Positions 15,861-24,378 of a stretch of DNA of 64,000 nt are shown in pieces. The translations under genes were made by a program, and so were the position numbers. The stretch is taken from the NCBI GenBank assembly GCA_035499735.1, contig DATJYC010000050.1:1-64000 (forward strand), given 5' to 3'. Under the pieces are notes generated by a model. That model had not been told where the DNA came from, ran no database searches, and was given only the letters and a program-made list of their open reading frames with translations. The first letter of the stretch is position 1. Each line of letters opens with the position of its first letter. This stretch comes from VBDM01 sp035499735 (GTDB lineage: Bacteria; Pseudomonadota; Gammaproteobacteria; Burkholderiales; SG8-39).

Positions 15861-18425
15861 GTGACCAAGAAACTCATCATCGCCGAAAAGCCTTCCGTGG
15901 CGAACGACATCGCCCGCACTCTGGGAGGCTTCACTCGCCACGGCGACTATTACGAAAGCCGCGACTACGTCCTCTCCTCAGCGATAGGCCATCTGCTCGA
16001 GCTTGTCCCGCCCGAAGGCGTCGAGGTGAAGCGGGGCAAGTGGTCGTTCGCGCACCTTCCGGTGATTCCTCCGCACTTCGATCTCAGGCCCATCGAACGC
16101 ACCGAGGAGCGCCTCCGGCTCCTCGTGAAGCTGCTCAAGCGCAAGGACGTCTCCGGCGTCATCAACGCCTGCGATGCCGGCAGGGAAGGCGAGCTGATTT
16201 TCCGCTACATCGTGCGGCACGCGGAGAGCAAGAAGCCCGTCGAGCGCCTGTGGCTGCAGTCCATGACCCCGGGCTCGATCAAGGAGGGTTTCGAGCAGCT
16301 GCGCAAGGACCGGGAACTACTTCCCCTGGCCGACGCGGCCTTGTGCCGCTCCGAGTCGGATTGGCTCGTCGGTATCAACGGGACGCGCGCGATGACGGCG
16401 TTCAACTCCAAGGAAGGCGGCTTCTACAAGACCACGGTCGGTCGGGTGCAGACGCCGACGCTCGCGATCCTGGTCGAGCGGGAGGAGCGCATACGCGCGT
16501 TCAAGCCGCGCGACTACTGGGAGCTCCATGCCACCTTCGCCGCGACGGCTGGAGAATACGTCGGCCGCTGGTTCGACGAAGGGTTCCAGAAGCCGAAGGA
16601 GGACGGCGAAGCGAGACCCGAGAGGCTCTGGGACAAGACGCGCGCCGACGCGATCCGCGAGAAATGCCTCGGAAAGACCGGCGTAGCGACCGAGGAGTCG
16701 AAGCCCGCTTCTCAGCTCTCGCCGATGCTCTACGACCTCACAAGCTTGCAGCGCGAGGCCAACGGGCGCTTTGGTTTCTCGGCGAGAACCACGCTCTCCC
16801 TCGCGCAGGCCCTGTACGAGAAGCACAAGGCACTCACCTATCCCCGCACCGATTCGCGCGCCCTGCCTGAGGACTATCTCGGCACGGTGAAGAAGACGCT
16901 CGAGGTTCTCGCCGGTCAGAAGGGCGCCGGCTACGGGCCCCACGCCGCGCGCATCCTGAAGCAGGGCTGGGTCCGGCCGAACAGGAGGATCTTCGACAAC
17001 AAGAAGATCTCGGATCACTTCGCGATCATCCCCACGATGCAGCCGCCCCGCCATCTCTCCGAAGCGGAAGCGAAGCTCTACGACATGGTCGTCAGGCGCT
17101 TCCTTGCGGTGTTCTTCCCGGCGGCGGAGTACCTCGTCACCACGCGGATCACGCGCGTCGAAGGGGAGGCGTTCAAGACCGAGGGCCGCGTCATGACCGA
17201 GCCGGGCTGGCTCCAGGTCTATGGCAAGGACGTCGAGACCGCGGAGTCTCCCAGCCTGGTCTCGATCAAGAACGGCGAGAAGGTCGGCACGCGCGAGATC
17301 GAGGTGCGGGCCAGCCAGACGAAGCCGCCGGCGCGATTCACCGAGGCGACGCTCCTCTCGGCGATGGAGGGAGCGGGCAAGCTGGTCGAGGACGAGGAAT
17401 TGCGCGAGGCGATGAGCGAAAAGGGCCTCGGGACCCCGGCCACGCGCGCGCAGATCATCGAGGGGCTGATTTTCGAGGATTACGTGCACCGGGTCGGGCG
17501 CGACCTTCACCCCACGCCCAAGGCCTTCTCCCTCCTCTTCGCGCTTCGCCACTTCGGCGTGACCGAGCTGTGCTCTCCGGAGCTCACCGGGAATTGGGAA
17601 TTCCAGCTCAAGCAGATGGAGCACGGCGCGCTGCCCCGCAGCGCGTTCATGGATCACATCGTCGATCTTACCCGCGAGATGGTCGCCCGAATCAAGCGCG
17701 GCGACATCCCTGACACCGCGTTTCTTACCCTCAAGGCTCCCTGTCCGAAGTGCGGGAGCGTCGTGCAAGAGAACTACCGCAAGTTCAAGTGCACCAAATG
17801 CGATTTTTCGATCTGGAAGGTGGTCTCCAGCCGCGAATTTGCCCCAGAGGAGATCGAGACGCTGATAGACAAGAAATCCGTCGGGCCGCTCACCGGGTTC
17901 CGCAGCCGGATGGGCAAGCCGTTTGCCGCGGTGGTGCGGCTCACGCCCGAGTTTCGCGCCGAGTTCGATTTCGGCAGGCCACCCGAAGGCGAGACCGCGG
18001 AAAAGGTGGACCTCACGGGTCTGACGCCTCTGGGTCCGTGCCCGAAATGCGGGGGTCGGGTGTTCGAGCAGCCCATGGCGTACGTCTGCGAGAACGGCAT
18101 CAACGAGCCGCGCACCTGCGATTTCCGATCCGGCCGGGTAATTCTCCAGCGTCCGATCGAGCGCGAGGAGATCCAGAAGCTCCTCGCGACGGGCAGGACC
18201 GACCTTCTGCATCGCTTCATTTCGCGCAAAGGCCGCCCGTTCTCCGCGTTTCTCGTGCGGGGCGCCGACGGCAAGGTGGGGTTCGAGTTCGCACCCCGCG
18301 CGGGCAAGGCGCGGCCGCAGAGGAAGGAGACCGCGGCCGAGCCGGCCAAGGCGAAGACCGAGCAGGCCCGGCCCCGCGCGAAGCGCGGTGCGCGGACGAA
18401 ACCGCGTACCCGGAAGGCCGCCTAG
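15861..18425 (+). CDS. topB: DNA topoisomerase III
   Basis: An 854-residue type IA topoisomerase that decatenates DNA by single-strand passage. The TOPRIM domain shows EKPSVANDIA near the start and DAGREGELIF around residue 105. The catalytic tyrosine is Y327 in LTYPRTDSRAL, close to position 328 of E. coli Topo III. The C-terminus (about 630-800) holds zinc-ribbon repeats (CPKCG...CTKC; CPKCGGRVFE) absent from E. coli TopB, followed by a very basic Lys/Arg/Ala tail. GTG start. Converges on gyrB with a single base between the stops. Confidence 0.94.
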   Translation: MTKKLIIAEKPSVANDIARTLGGFTRHGDYYESRDYVLSSAIGHLLELVPPEGVEVKRGKWSFAHLPVIPPHFDLRPIERTEERLRLLVKLLKRKDVSGVINACDAGREGELIFRYIVRHAESKKPVERLWLQSMTPGSIKEGFEQLRKDRELLPLADAALCRSESDWLVGINGTRAMTAFNSKEGGFYKTTVGRVQTPTLAILVEREERIRAFKPRDYWELHATFAATAGEYVGRWFDEGFQKPKEDGEARPERLWDKTRADAIREKCLGKTGVATEESKPASQLSPMLYDLTSLQREANGRFGFSARTTLSLAQALYEKHKALTYPRTDSRALPEDYLGTVKKTLEVLAGQKGAGYGPHAARILKQGWVRPNRRIFDNKKISDHFAIIPTMQPPRHLSEAEAKLYDMVVRRFLAVFFPAAEYLVTTRITRVEGEAFKTEGRVMTEPGWLQVYGKDVETAESPSLVSIKNGEKVGTREIEVRASQTKPPARFTEATLLSAMEGAGKLVEDEELREAMSEKGLGTPATRAQIIEGLIFEDYVHRVGRDLHPTPKAFSLLFALRHFGVTELCSPELTGNWEFQLKQMEHGALPRSAFMDHIVDLTREMVARIKRGDIPDTAFLTLKAPCPKCGSVVQENYRKFKCTKCDFSIWKVVSSREFAPEEIETLIDKKSVGPLTGFRSRMGKPFAAVVRLTPEFRAEFDFGRPPEGETAEKVDLTGLTPLGPCPKCGGRVFEQPMAYVCENGINEPRTCDFRSGRVILQRPIEREEIQKLLATGRTDLLHRFISRKGRPFSAFLVRGADGKVGFEFAPRAGKARPQRKETAAEPAKAKTEQARPRAKRGARTKPRTRKAA

Positions 18426-18426
18426 C

Positions 18427-20850
18427 TTAGACGTCCAGCCGCGCGACTAACGCGTGCTCCTCGATGAAGCCGCGTCGCGGTTCGACGTCGTCCCCCATGA
18501 GCTTGGTGAAGATCTCGTCGGCGGCGATGCCGTCCTCGATCTGCACCTTTAGCAAGCGACGCGCCTGTGGGTCCATGGTCGTCTCCCAGAGCTGTTCGGG
18601 GTTCATCTCCCCGAGTCCCTTGTACCGCTGGACCGTTGCAGTACGTTCGACCTCTTCTAGGAGCCACTTGATGGCTTCAGAAAAATCTCCAACCGTTTGC
18701 TTCTTGTCGTCGCGCGCGACTACCGTCCCCGGAGATACCGCCAGCCGAAGTACTTGGGACAACCTCTCTAGACTTTGATAGTCATCGGATTGGAGAAACT
18801 CCTCGTCAAGCGAGCTCGTCTTCGTATTCCCGTGATGGGAACGTTGAATAATGAGTTGATGTTGCTCATGCTTTTCGTCGTATCTCGCGCGAACATCGAC
18901 CCCGTTGCTTGATATCGCCATCGCATCCTTAAGCAGCCGTGCACTTGCGGCTGCGGCCTCTCCATTCGATAGATCCACTTTTACACCGCGCCTGAGAGCC
19001 GTGAGAGCACCCTCATCGATCGTCTTGGAAAGGCGGGCGGCGATGACTTCGCACTGCCCGTAGCCGGTCGCGAGTTGCTCGAGGGATTTGCCCTCTATTG
19101 TTCGCGGTGTCGCGCCTTTCGACGTGAGAGAGGCACCAACCAGCGCCTGTGTGAGCATGTATTGAGCACGCTCTTGATCGTCTTTGAAGTATCTCTCTTG
19201 CTTTCCGAGCTTGACCTTATACAGCGGAGGCTGCGCAATATACACATACCCCTTTTCGATCAGGTCTTTCATCTGCCGATAGAAGAACGTCAGCAAGAGC
19301 GTCCGGATATGGGCCCCGTCCACGTCCGCATCAGTCATGATAATGATGCGGTGGTAGCGCAACTTCGCCGCGTCGAACTCCTCGTTGCCTATGCCAGTCC
19401 CGAGCGTCTGAATTAGCGTCACGATCTCCTGAGACGAGATGAGCTTTTCGAAGCGCGCCTTCTCGACGTTCAGGATCTTGCCCTTCAGCGGCAATATCGC
19501 CTGGAACTTGCGCTCCCGGCCCTGCTTGGCCGAGCCGCCGGCGGAATCGCCCTCGACGATATAGAGCTCGCACAGCCGCGGATCCTTCTCCTGGCAGTCG
19601 GCGAGCTTGGCGGACAGGCCGAAGGAATCGAGCACCCCTTTGCGGCGCGTCATCTCGCGCGCCTTGCGCGCCGCTTCCCTAGCGCGCGCTGCGTCGACGA
19701 TCTTGCTGCAGATGATGCGGGCGTCGTTGGGGCGCTCGAGGAGGAAGTTCTTCAGCTTCTCGCCCACGAGCTCCTGCACCACGGGGCTGACCTCCGAGGA
19801 CACCAGCTTTTCCTTGGTCTGCGAGGAGAACTTGGGCTCCGGAACCTTGACCGAGAGGACGCACGACAGGCCTTCGCGCATGTCGTCGCCACTGGTCTCC
19901 ACCTTGGCCTTCTTCGCGATCTCGTTCGACTCGATGTACTGGTTCAGGCTGCGCGTCATCGCCGCTCGGAGGCCCGAGAGGTGGGTCCCGCCGTCGCGCT
20001 GCGGGATGTTGTTGGTGAAGCACAGCACCTGCTCCTGGTAGGAGTCGTTCCACTGCATCGCAACCTCTACGGTGATGCCTTCCTTCTGCGCGATGGCATG
20101 GAAGGGGGTCGCGTGGAGCACGTTCTTGCTCTTGTTGATGTACTCGACGAAGCCCCTTACGCCCCCGGTATGGGCGAAGTTCTCTTCCTTGCCGGTGCGC
20201 TGATCGACAAGCTGTATCTTCACGCCGTTGTTGAGGAAGGAGAGCTCGCGCAGGCGCCTTGCAAGGATGTCGAAATGGTACTCGACGACGCCGAAGGTGT
20301 CGGCGCTCGCCAGGAAGTGCACCTCTGTGCCGCGCCTTTCCGTCTTGCCGGTCACCTTGAGCGGCGCCACGGCGACGCCGCGGCGGAATTCCATGAAATG
20401 GGTCTGCCCCTCGCGCCGGATGGTCAGCCGCAGCCAGTCCGACAGGGCGTTGACGACCGACACGCCCACGCCGTGCAGACCGCCCGAGATCTTGTAGGAG
20501 TTGTTGTCGAACTTGCCGCCGGCGTGCAGCTCGGTCATGACAATCTCCGCGGCCGAGCGCTTGCGTTCGTCTTGCTCGTGCACGCCGGTGGGGATGCCGC
20601 GCCCGTTGTCGATCACGCTGATCGAGTTGTCGGTGTGGATCGTGACCGTGATTTCGTCGCAGAATCCGGCGAGCGCCTCGTCGATCGCGTTGTCCACCAC
20701 CTCGAACACCATATGGTGCAGGCCGGTGCCGTCCGAGGTATCCCCGATATACATGCCCGGGCGCTTGCGCACGGCATCGAGGCCCTTCAGGACCTTGATG
20801 CTGTCCGAGTCGTAGTGCTCGGGAGAACTGCCGCTCTTTTCCTCAGTCAT
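18427..20850 (-). CDS. gyrB: DNA gyrase subunit B
   Basis: An 807-residue gyrase B subunit: GHKL ATPase (about 20-220, with EVVDNAIDEALAG and GRGIPTG), transducer (about 230-400), TOPRIM (EGDSAGGSAKQGRERKF, then DADVDGAHIRTLLLTFF) and tail (QRYKGLGEMNPEQLWETTMDP). It carries an insert of about 165 residues within the TOPRIM/tail part (about 565-730), as in E. coli and betaproteobacteria. The DNA coding for roughly residues 470-740 is visibly less GC-rich than the rest. Last gene of dnaA-dnaN-gyrB, 13 bp after dnaN. Confidence 0.96.
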   Translation of the reverse strand: MTEEKSGSSPEHYDSDSIKVLKGLDAVRKRPGMYIGDTSDGTGLHHMVFEVVDNAIDEALAGFCDEITVTIHTDNSISVIDNGRGIPTGVHEQDERKRSAAEIVMTELHAGGKFDNNSYKISGGLHGVGVSVVNALSDWLRLTIRREGQTHFMEFRRGVAVAPLKVTGKTERRGTEVHFLASADTFGVVEYHFDILARRLRELSFLNNGVKIQLVDQRTGKEENFAHTGGVRGFVEYINKSKNVLHATPFHAIAQKEGITVEVAMQWNDSYQEQVLCFTNNIPQRDGGTHLSGLRAAMTRSLNQYIESNEIAKKAKVETSGDDMREGLSCVLSVKVPEPKFSSQTKEKLVSSEVSPVVQELVGEKLKNFLLERPNDARIICSKIVDAARAREAARKAREMTRRKGVLDSFGLSAKLADCQEKDPRLCELYIVEGDSAGGSAKQGRERKFQAILPLKGKILNVEKARFEKLISSQEIVTLIQTLGTGIGNEEFDAAKLRYHRIIIMTDADVDGAHIRTLLLTFFYRQMKDLIEKGYVYIAQPPLYKVKLGKQERYFKDDQERAQYMLTQALVGASLTSKGATPRTIEGKSLEQLATGYGQCEVIAARLSKTIDEGALTALRRGVKVDLSNGEAAAASARLLKDAMAISSNGVDVRARYDEKHEQHQLIIQRSHHGNTKTSSLDEEFLQSDDYQSLERLSQVLRLAVSPGTVVARDDKKQTVGDFSEAIKWLLEEVERTATVQRYKGLGEMNPEQLWETTMDPQARRLLKVQIEDGIAADEIFTKLMGDDVEPRRGFIEEHALVARLDV

Positions 20851-20863
20851 TGGACTCGCTTCC

Positions 20864-21973
20864 TCAGATCCGCATCGGCATCACGACGTACTTGAAGTCG
20901 CTGCGGTCGGGCAGCGTGAACAGCGCGCTCGAGTTGGCGTCGCCCAGGCTGCACTCGACCTCGGCGACATCGAGATTGTTGAGGACGTCGACCAGATAGC
21001 CGACGTTGAACCCGATATCCAGGGCTTCCCCCTTGTAGGGAACGTCGAGCTCCTCTTGGGCTTCTTCTTGCTCGGTGTTGTTGCAGCTGATCTTGAGGCT
21101 GCCGTCCGCGAGCACCCAGCGGACGCCGCGGAACTTGTCGCTCGTCAGGATGGCGGCCCGCTGTAGAGCCTGCAGCAGGGCGATCCGGTCGAGCCTGAGC
21201 TTCTTCGGCTGGCTTTGCGGAATGACTCGGCCATAGTCGGGGAACTTGCCGTCGACCAGTTTTGACACGAGCACGACGTTGCCGAACTTGAACCGCGCCT
21301 GAGCCGCTGACAGGTCGATCGTCACGGGATCGTCGCTGTCCTCGAGCAGCTTCGAGAGCTCGATGATCGTCTTGCGTGGCAGGATGACCTCCTGGCGCGC
21401 GAGATTCTTGCCGCCGACCTTGCGGCTGGCATAGGCGAGACGGTGCCCGTCGGTCGCAACGAGCTTGAGCTGCTCGTCCTCGATGACCATGAGCAGGCCG
21501 TTGAGGTAGTAGCGGATATCCTGCTGCGCCATCGCGTACTGGACGAGGTTCAAGAGAGATCGCAACAGGTTCTGCGGAACCGTGAAGCTGGTCGTCGCGG
21601 CTTCGGCCAGGGCGAGCCTCGGGAAGTCCTCGGCGGCGAGAGTCTGAAGGTTGAAGCGGCTCTTCCCCGATTTCACCTGGAGGCGGCGGTCCTGGAGCAG
21701 GAGCTGGATTTCCGCCCCTTCCGGGAGGGCTCTGAGTATGTCGACCAGCTTGCGGGCGCCCACGGTGATCTTCTTCTCGTCGCCGGGCCCCTCGACGGGC
21801 ATGCTCGTCGTGATCTCGATTTCGATGTCCGTGGCGACGAACTCAAGGCGGGAGTCCGTTCTGGAGAGAAGGACATTCGAGAGGATGGGCAGCGTGTGGC
21901 GCCGCTCGATGATTCCAGCGACCGCCTGCAGAGGCTCGAGGAGCGCTTCGCGTTTGGTCTTCAACAGATTCAT
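20864..21973 (-). CDS. dnaN: DNA polymerase III beta sliding clamp
   Basis: A 369-residue clamp with three structurally repeated domains, the normal length. Landmarks include ERRHTLPILSNVLL, the central YLNGLLMV and VATDGHRLA, and the C-terminal YVVMPMRI. The start at 21973 (MNLLKTKREAL) has an AAGGA ribosome site; the frame is open 17 codons further but those encode a poly-Ile stretch from a TGA-TGA repeat in the gap and are rejected. Lies downstream of dnaA, 200 bp away. Confidence 0.96.
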   Translation of the reverse strand: MNLLKTKREALLEPLQAVAGIIERRHTLPILSNVLLSRTDSRLEFVATDIEIEITTSMPVEGPGDEKKITVGARKLVDILRALPEGAEIQLLLQDRRLQVKSGKSRFNLQTLAAEDFPRLALAEAATTSFTVPQNLLRSLLNLVQYAMAQQDIRYYLNGLLMVIEDEQLKLVATDGHRLAYASRKVGGKNLARQEVILPRKTIIELSKLLEDSDDPVTIDLSAAQARFKFGNVVLVSKLVDGKFPDYGRVIPQSQPKKLRLDRIALLQALQRAAILTSDKFRGVRWVLADGSLKISCNNTEQEEAQEELDVPYKGEALDIGFNVGYLVDVLNNLDVAEVECSLGDANSSALFTLPDRSDFKYVVMPMRI

Positions 21974-22173
21974 TTTATTTTCCTTGATGATGATGATGAC
22001 CGCGGCCTGTTGCGTGGATAACACGCGCGGATGTAGCGTTCATGCGGCGAGCCGAAGCGGCAAAGGCTGTGAGTAACTGCGCGCACGATCTTGCGGAAAG
22101 ACTGGACAAAATTGCACATCGAGTCGCTGGATGCGTTTGCTCACAAGTCGTCCACGGCTTTTGCGCAGCTTGA
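21974..22173. promoter_or_regulatory. dnaA-dnaN intergenic region with DnaA-box-like sites
   Basis: A 200-bp gap. On the minus strand it holds TTATCCACG (22013-22021), one mismatch from the DnaA box, and a weaker TTACTCACA (22068-22076, two mismatches). A short TGA triplet repeat lies at about 21985-22000. It can hold the dnaN promoter and possibly part of the origin. No strongly AT-rich unwinding element is seen. Confidence 0.5.
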
Positions 22174-23517
22174 TCACCCTTTCAGAACCTGCTCGAGCAC
22201 GTGGTAGTCACGGTTGATCTCATGGTTCTTCTCCCGCAGTGTCGCGATGGTGCGGCACGCGTGGAGAACGGTCGTGTGGTCGCGGTTGCCGAAGGCGTCC
22301 CCGATATCCGGGAGACTCATCTGTGTCAGGTCCTTGGCGAGCGCCATGGCGAGCTGTCGCGGGCGGGCAACGCTCCGGCTGCGCTTTTTCGAGTGCATGT
22401 CCGAGACCTTGATCTTGTAGTACTCGGCGACCGTTTTCTGGATGTTGTCGACCGTGATCTGGCGGTTCTGCGCGCTGAGCAGGTCCCTGAGGGCCTCTTT
22501 GGCTGTATCGAGCGTGATGTCGCGCCCGTTGAAGCGCGAATAGGCGACTACGCTCTTGAGGGCGCCCTCCAGCTCGCGCACGTTCGAGCGGATGTGCTTG
22601 GCGATGAAGAACGCGACCTCCTCCGAGAGCTTGAGCGACACGGCCTCGGCCTTCTTGAGGATGATTGCTACGCGCATCTCCTGCTCGGGCGGCTCGATGG
22701 CGACCGTCAGGCCCCACGAAAACCGCGACTTCAGCCGCTCGTCTATCCCCGCCAGGTCCTTTGGATAGGTGTCGCAGGTGATGATCAGCTGCTTGTGCGA
22801 TTCGATAAGCGCGTTGAATGCGTAGAAGAATTCTTCCTGAGTGCGGTCCTTTCCGGTGAAGAATTGGATGTCGTCGATGAGCAGCAGGTCGAGCGAGTGG
22901 TAGTAGCGTTTGAACTCGTCGAAGGATTTCTGCTGATAGGCCCGGATCACGTCCGAGATATATTGCGCTGCGTGGAGGTAGCGCACCCGGGCATTGGGAT
23001 GCTGCTGCAGGACATGATTGCCCACGGCGTGGATCAGGTGGGTCTTGCCGAGGCCGACCCCGCCATAGATGAACAGGGGGTTGTACGACGTGCCTGGGTG
23101 CTCGGCGACCTGAAGGGCCGCGGCGCGGGCGAGCTGGTTCGCCTTGCCGGCGACAAACCCGTCGAAGTTGAATTCCTGGATGAGACTGGAGCGATCGTGA
23201 ACCGGCTTGGGGGTAGGGCTCCTCGGGGCGCGCGCCGCAGGCGCGGCCGGCGACACAGGCTCAGAAGGCGCGGAGGACTCGAGGGTCAGGGATACGCGAA
23301 TCGGCGAGGAGAAGAACTCGGCGCCCAGCGCTTCGAGTCGCGGCGTGAAGCGCTCTTTCACCCACTGGAGCACGAAGCGGTTGGGGGCGAGCAGCCGCAA
23401 TTCCCCGGAGGGCGCCGCAGAAGTGTCCAATTTGAGCGGTCGAATCCAGGTATTAAACTGCTGAGCCGGAAGCTCTTTTTCTAGTCGGCTCAGGCATGAA
23501 GCCCAGAAACCCTGCAT
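22174..23517 (-). CDS. dnaA: Chromosomal replication initiator DnaA
   Basis: A 447-residue initiator. Domain I (1-80) begins FWASCLSRLEKELP; domain II (about 80-110) is an Ala/Pro linker; domain III is AAA+ with Walker A at 152-159 (GGVGLGKT) and Walker B DLLLIDDIQFF; domain IV has the DNA-binding signature DHTTVLHACRTI. The start at 23517 gives the standard N-terminus. First gene of the leftward replication operon and divergent from rpmH. Confidence 0.97.
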   Translation of the reverse strand: MQGFWASCLSRLEKELPAQQFNTWIRPLKLDTSAAPSGELRLLAPNRFVLQWVKERFTPRLEALGAEFFSSPIRVSLTLESSAPSEPVSPAAPAARAPRSPTPKPVHDRSSLIQEFNFDGFVAGKANQLARAAALQVAEHPGTSYNPLFIYGGVGLGKTHLIHAVGNHVLQQHPNARVRYLHAAQYISDVIRAYQQKSFDEFKRYYHSLDLLLIDDIQFFTGKDRTQEEFFYAFNALIESHKQLIITCDTYPKDLAGIDERLKSRFSWGLTVAIEPPEQEMRVAIILKKAEAVSLKLSEEVAFFIAKHIRSNVRELEGALKSVVAYSRFNGRDITLDTAKEALRDLLSAQNRQITVDNIQKTVAEYYKIKVSDMHSKKRSRSVARPRQLAMALAKDLTQMSLPDIGDAFGNRDHTTVLHACRTIATLREKNHEINRDYHVLEQVLKG

Positions 23518-23705
23518 GAACTTTTGTCGGCTGGATTCGAGGAAAACTGCGCTCGTATTTTACTCGTTTCGGGAGGAGTTATCCACAGCCAAAACGCTCG
23601 TTTTCGCGAGCTGTCTCGCTCGCTTGTAGATGCGCGCGTCGTTGACAATCCCACTCCATATCCAGTCTAATCGAGGGTTCTTTTCGCCATAGAAATCTCT
23701 CGTCG
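23518..23705. other. Candidate oriC / dnaA-rpmH divergent control region
   Basis: A 188-bp gap between dnaA and rpmH. It contains a perfect DnaA box TTATCCACA at 23579-23587. On the minus strand a TAAAAT -10-like element (23557-23562) lies 17 bp downstream of the box, so the box covers the -35 area of the probable dnaA promoter, consistent with autoregulation. Core replication genes point away in both directions. Only one perfect box is present here, so the functional origin may extend into the dnaA-dnaN gap. Confidence 0.6.
23642..23671 (+). promoter_or_regulatory. Sigma-70 promoter for rpmH-rnpA
   Basis: A perfect TTGACA (23642-23647), an 18-bp spacer and TCTAAT (23666-23671, one mismatch from TATAAT) lie 35 bp before the rpmH start. 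It likely drives rpmH, rnpA, yidD and yidC. Confidence 0.75.
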
Positions 23706-23840
23706 ATGAAGCGTACTTTCCACCCTTCCGTAGTCCGCAAGAAGCGCACTCACGGATTTCTCGTACGTATGCGCACGCGCGGAGGCCGCGCCGTGATTCG
23801 GGCCCGCCGTGCCAAGGGCCGCGCCCGGTTGAGCGTTTGA
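23706..23840 (+). CDS. rpmH: 50S ribosomal protein L34
   Basis: A 44-residue basic protein with the L34 signature: MKRTFHPS at the start, KRTHGFLVRM in the middle and ARRAKGRARLSV at the end. It is too short for many ORF-length cut-offs. Its stop TGA overlaps the TTG start of rnpA, so the two are translationally coupled. Confidence 0.97.
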   Translation: MKRTFHPSVVRKKRTHGFLVRMRTRGGRAVIRARRAKGRARLSV

Positions 23841-24160
23841 GCGTTCGCGGTCGCTACAGCCGAAGGCTGCGGCTCGGGACGACGGATATCGCTGCCCTGC
23901 TCGCTAGCGGGCGAGCGCTCAGGCGTCCAGGATTCAGCGTGCTTGTGCGTGCGAATGCCCTCGGTGCGCCCAGGCTAGGCCTAATTGTTCCGAAGCGCGT
24001 TTTTCCTCGCGCGGTTGACCGCAACCGGATGAAGCGCGTGCTCAGGGAGCTGTTTCGCACGCGGCAATCACGCCTCGGCAGCCGCGATATCCTGATTCGC
24101 GTGAGCTCGGGGAGGCTTTCGCTGGCCGAAGTCGAACAATGCCTAGTGGGACCCCAATGA
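23837..24160 (+). CDS. rnpA: Ribonuclease P protein component
   Basis: A 107-residue basic protein of RNase P, which removes 5' leaders of pre-tRNA together with the RnpB RNA. The family RNR motif appears in AVDRNRMKRVLRELFR. The most upstream plausible start is TTG at 23837, sharing bases with the rpmH stop; no ATG or GTG is available before the conserved core (RYSRRLRLG), so this TTG start is well supported. Overlaps yidD by ATGA. Confidence 0.93.
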   Translation: MSVRGRYSRRLRLGTTDIAALLASGRALRRPGFSVLVRANALGAPRLGLIVPKRVFPRAVDRNRMKRVLRELFRTRQSRLGSRDILIRVSSGRLSLAEVEQCLVGPQ

Positions 24161-24366
24161 GCCGGCTGCTGTCGCTTCTTGTGGCCGGCTACCGGTACGC
24201 GGTAAGCCCCTTGCTGGGGATGCACTGCCGCTTCCACCCGTCGTGCTCGGCGTACGCGCTCGAGGCGCTGGAGCGGCACGGCGCCGCCCGCGGCGGATGG
24301 CTGGCCCTCAGGCGGCTCGCGCGCTGCCACCCGTGGCACCCGGGCGGACACGACCCAGTCCCCTAG
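24157..24366 (+). CDS. yidD: Membrane protein insertion efficiency factor YidD
   Basis: A 69-residue YidD (haemolysin-type DUF37) protein that helps YidC-dependent membrane insertion. The family cysteines are visible in MHCRFHPSCSAYALEALE and RCHPWHPGGHDPVP. The ATG overlaps the rnpA stop as ATGA; a longer frame start at 24139 lies inside rnpA and is rejected. Lies 12 bp before yidC. Confidence 0.95.
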   Translation: MSRLLSLLVAGYRYAVSPLLGMHCRFHPSCSAYALEALERHGAARGGWLALRRLARCHPWHPGGHDPVP

Positions 24367-24378
24367 ATCGAAGCGCAA

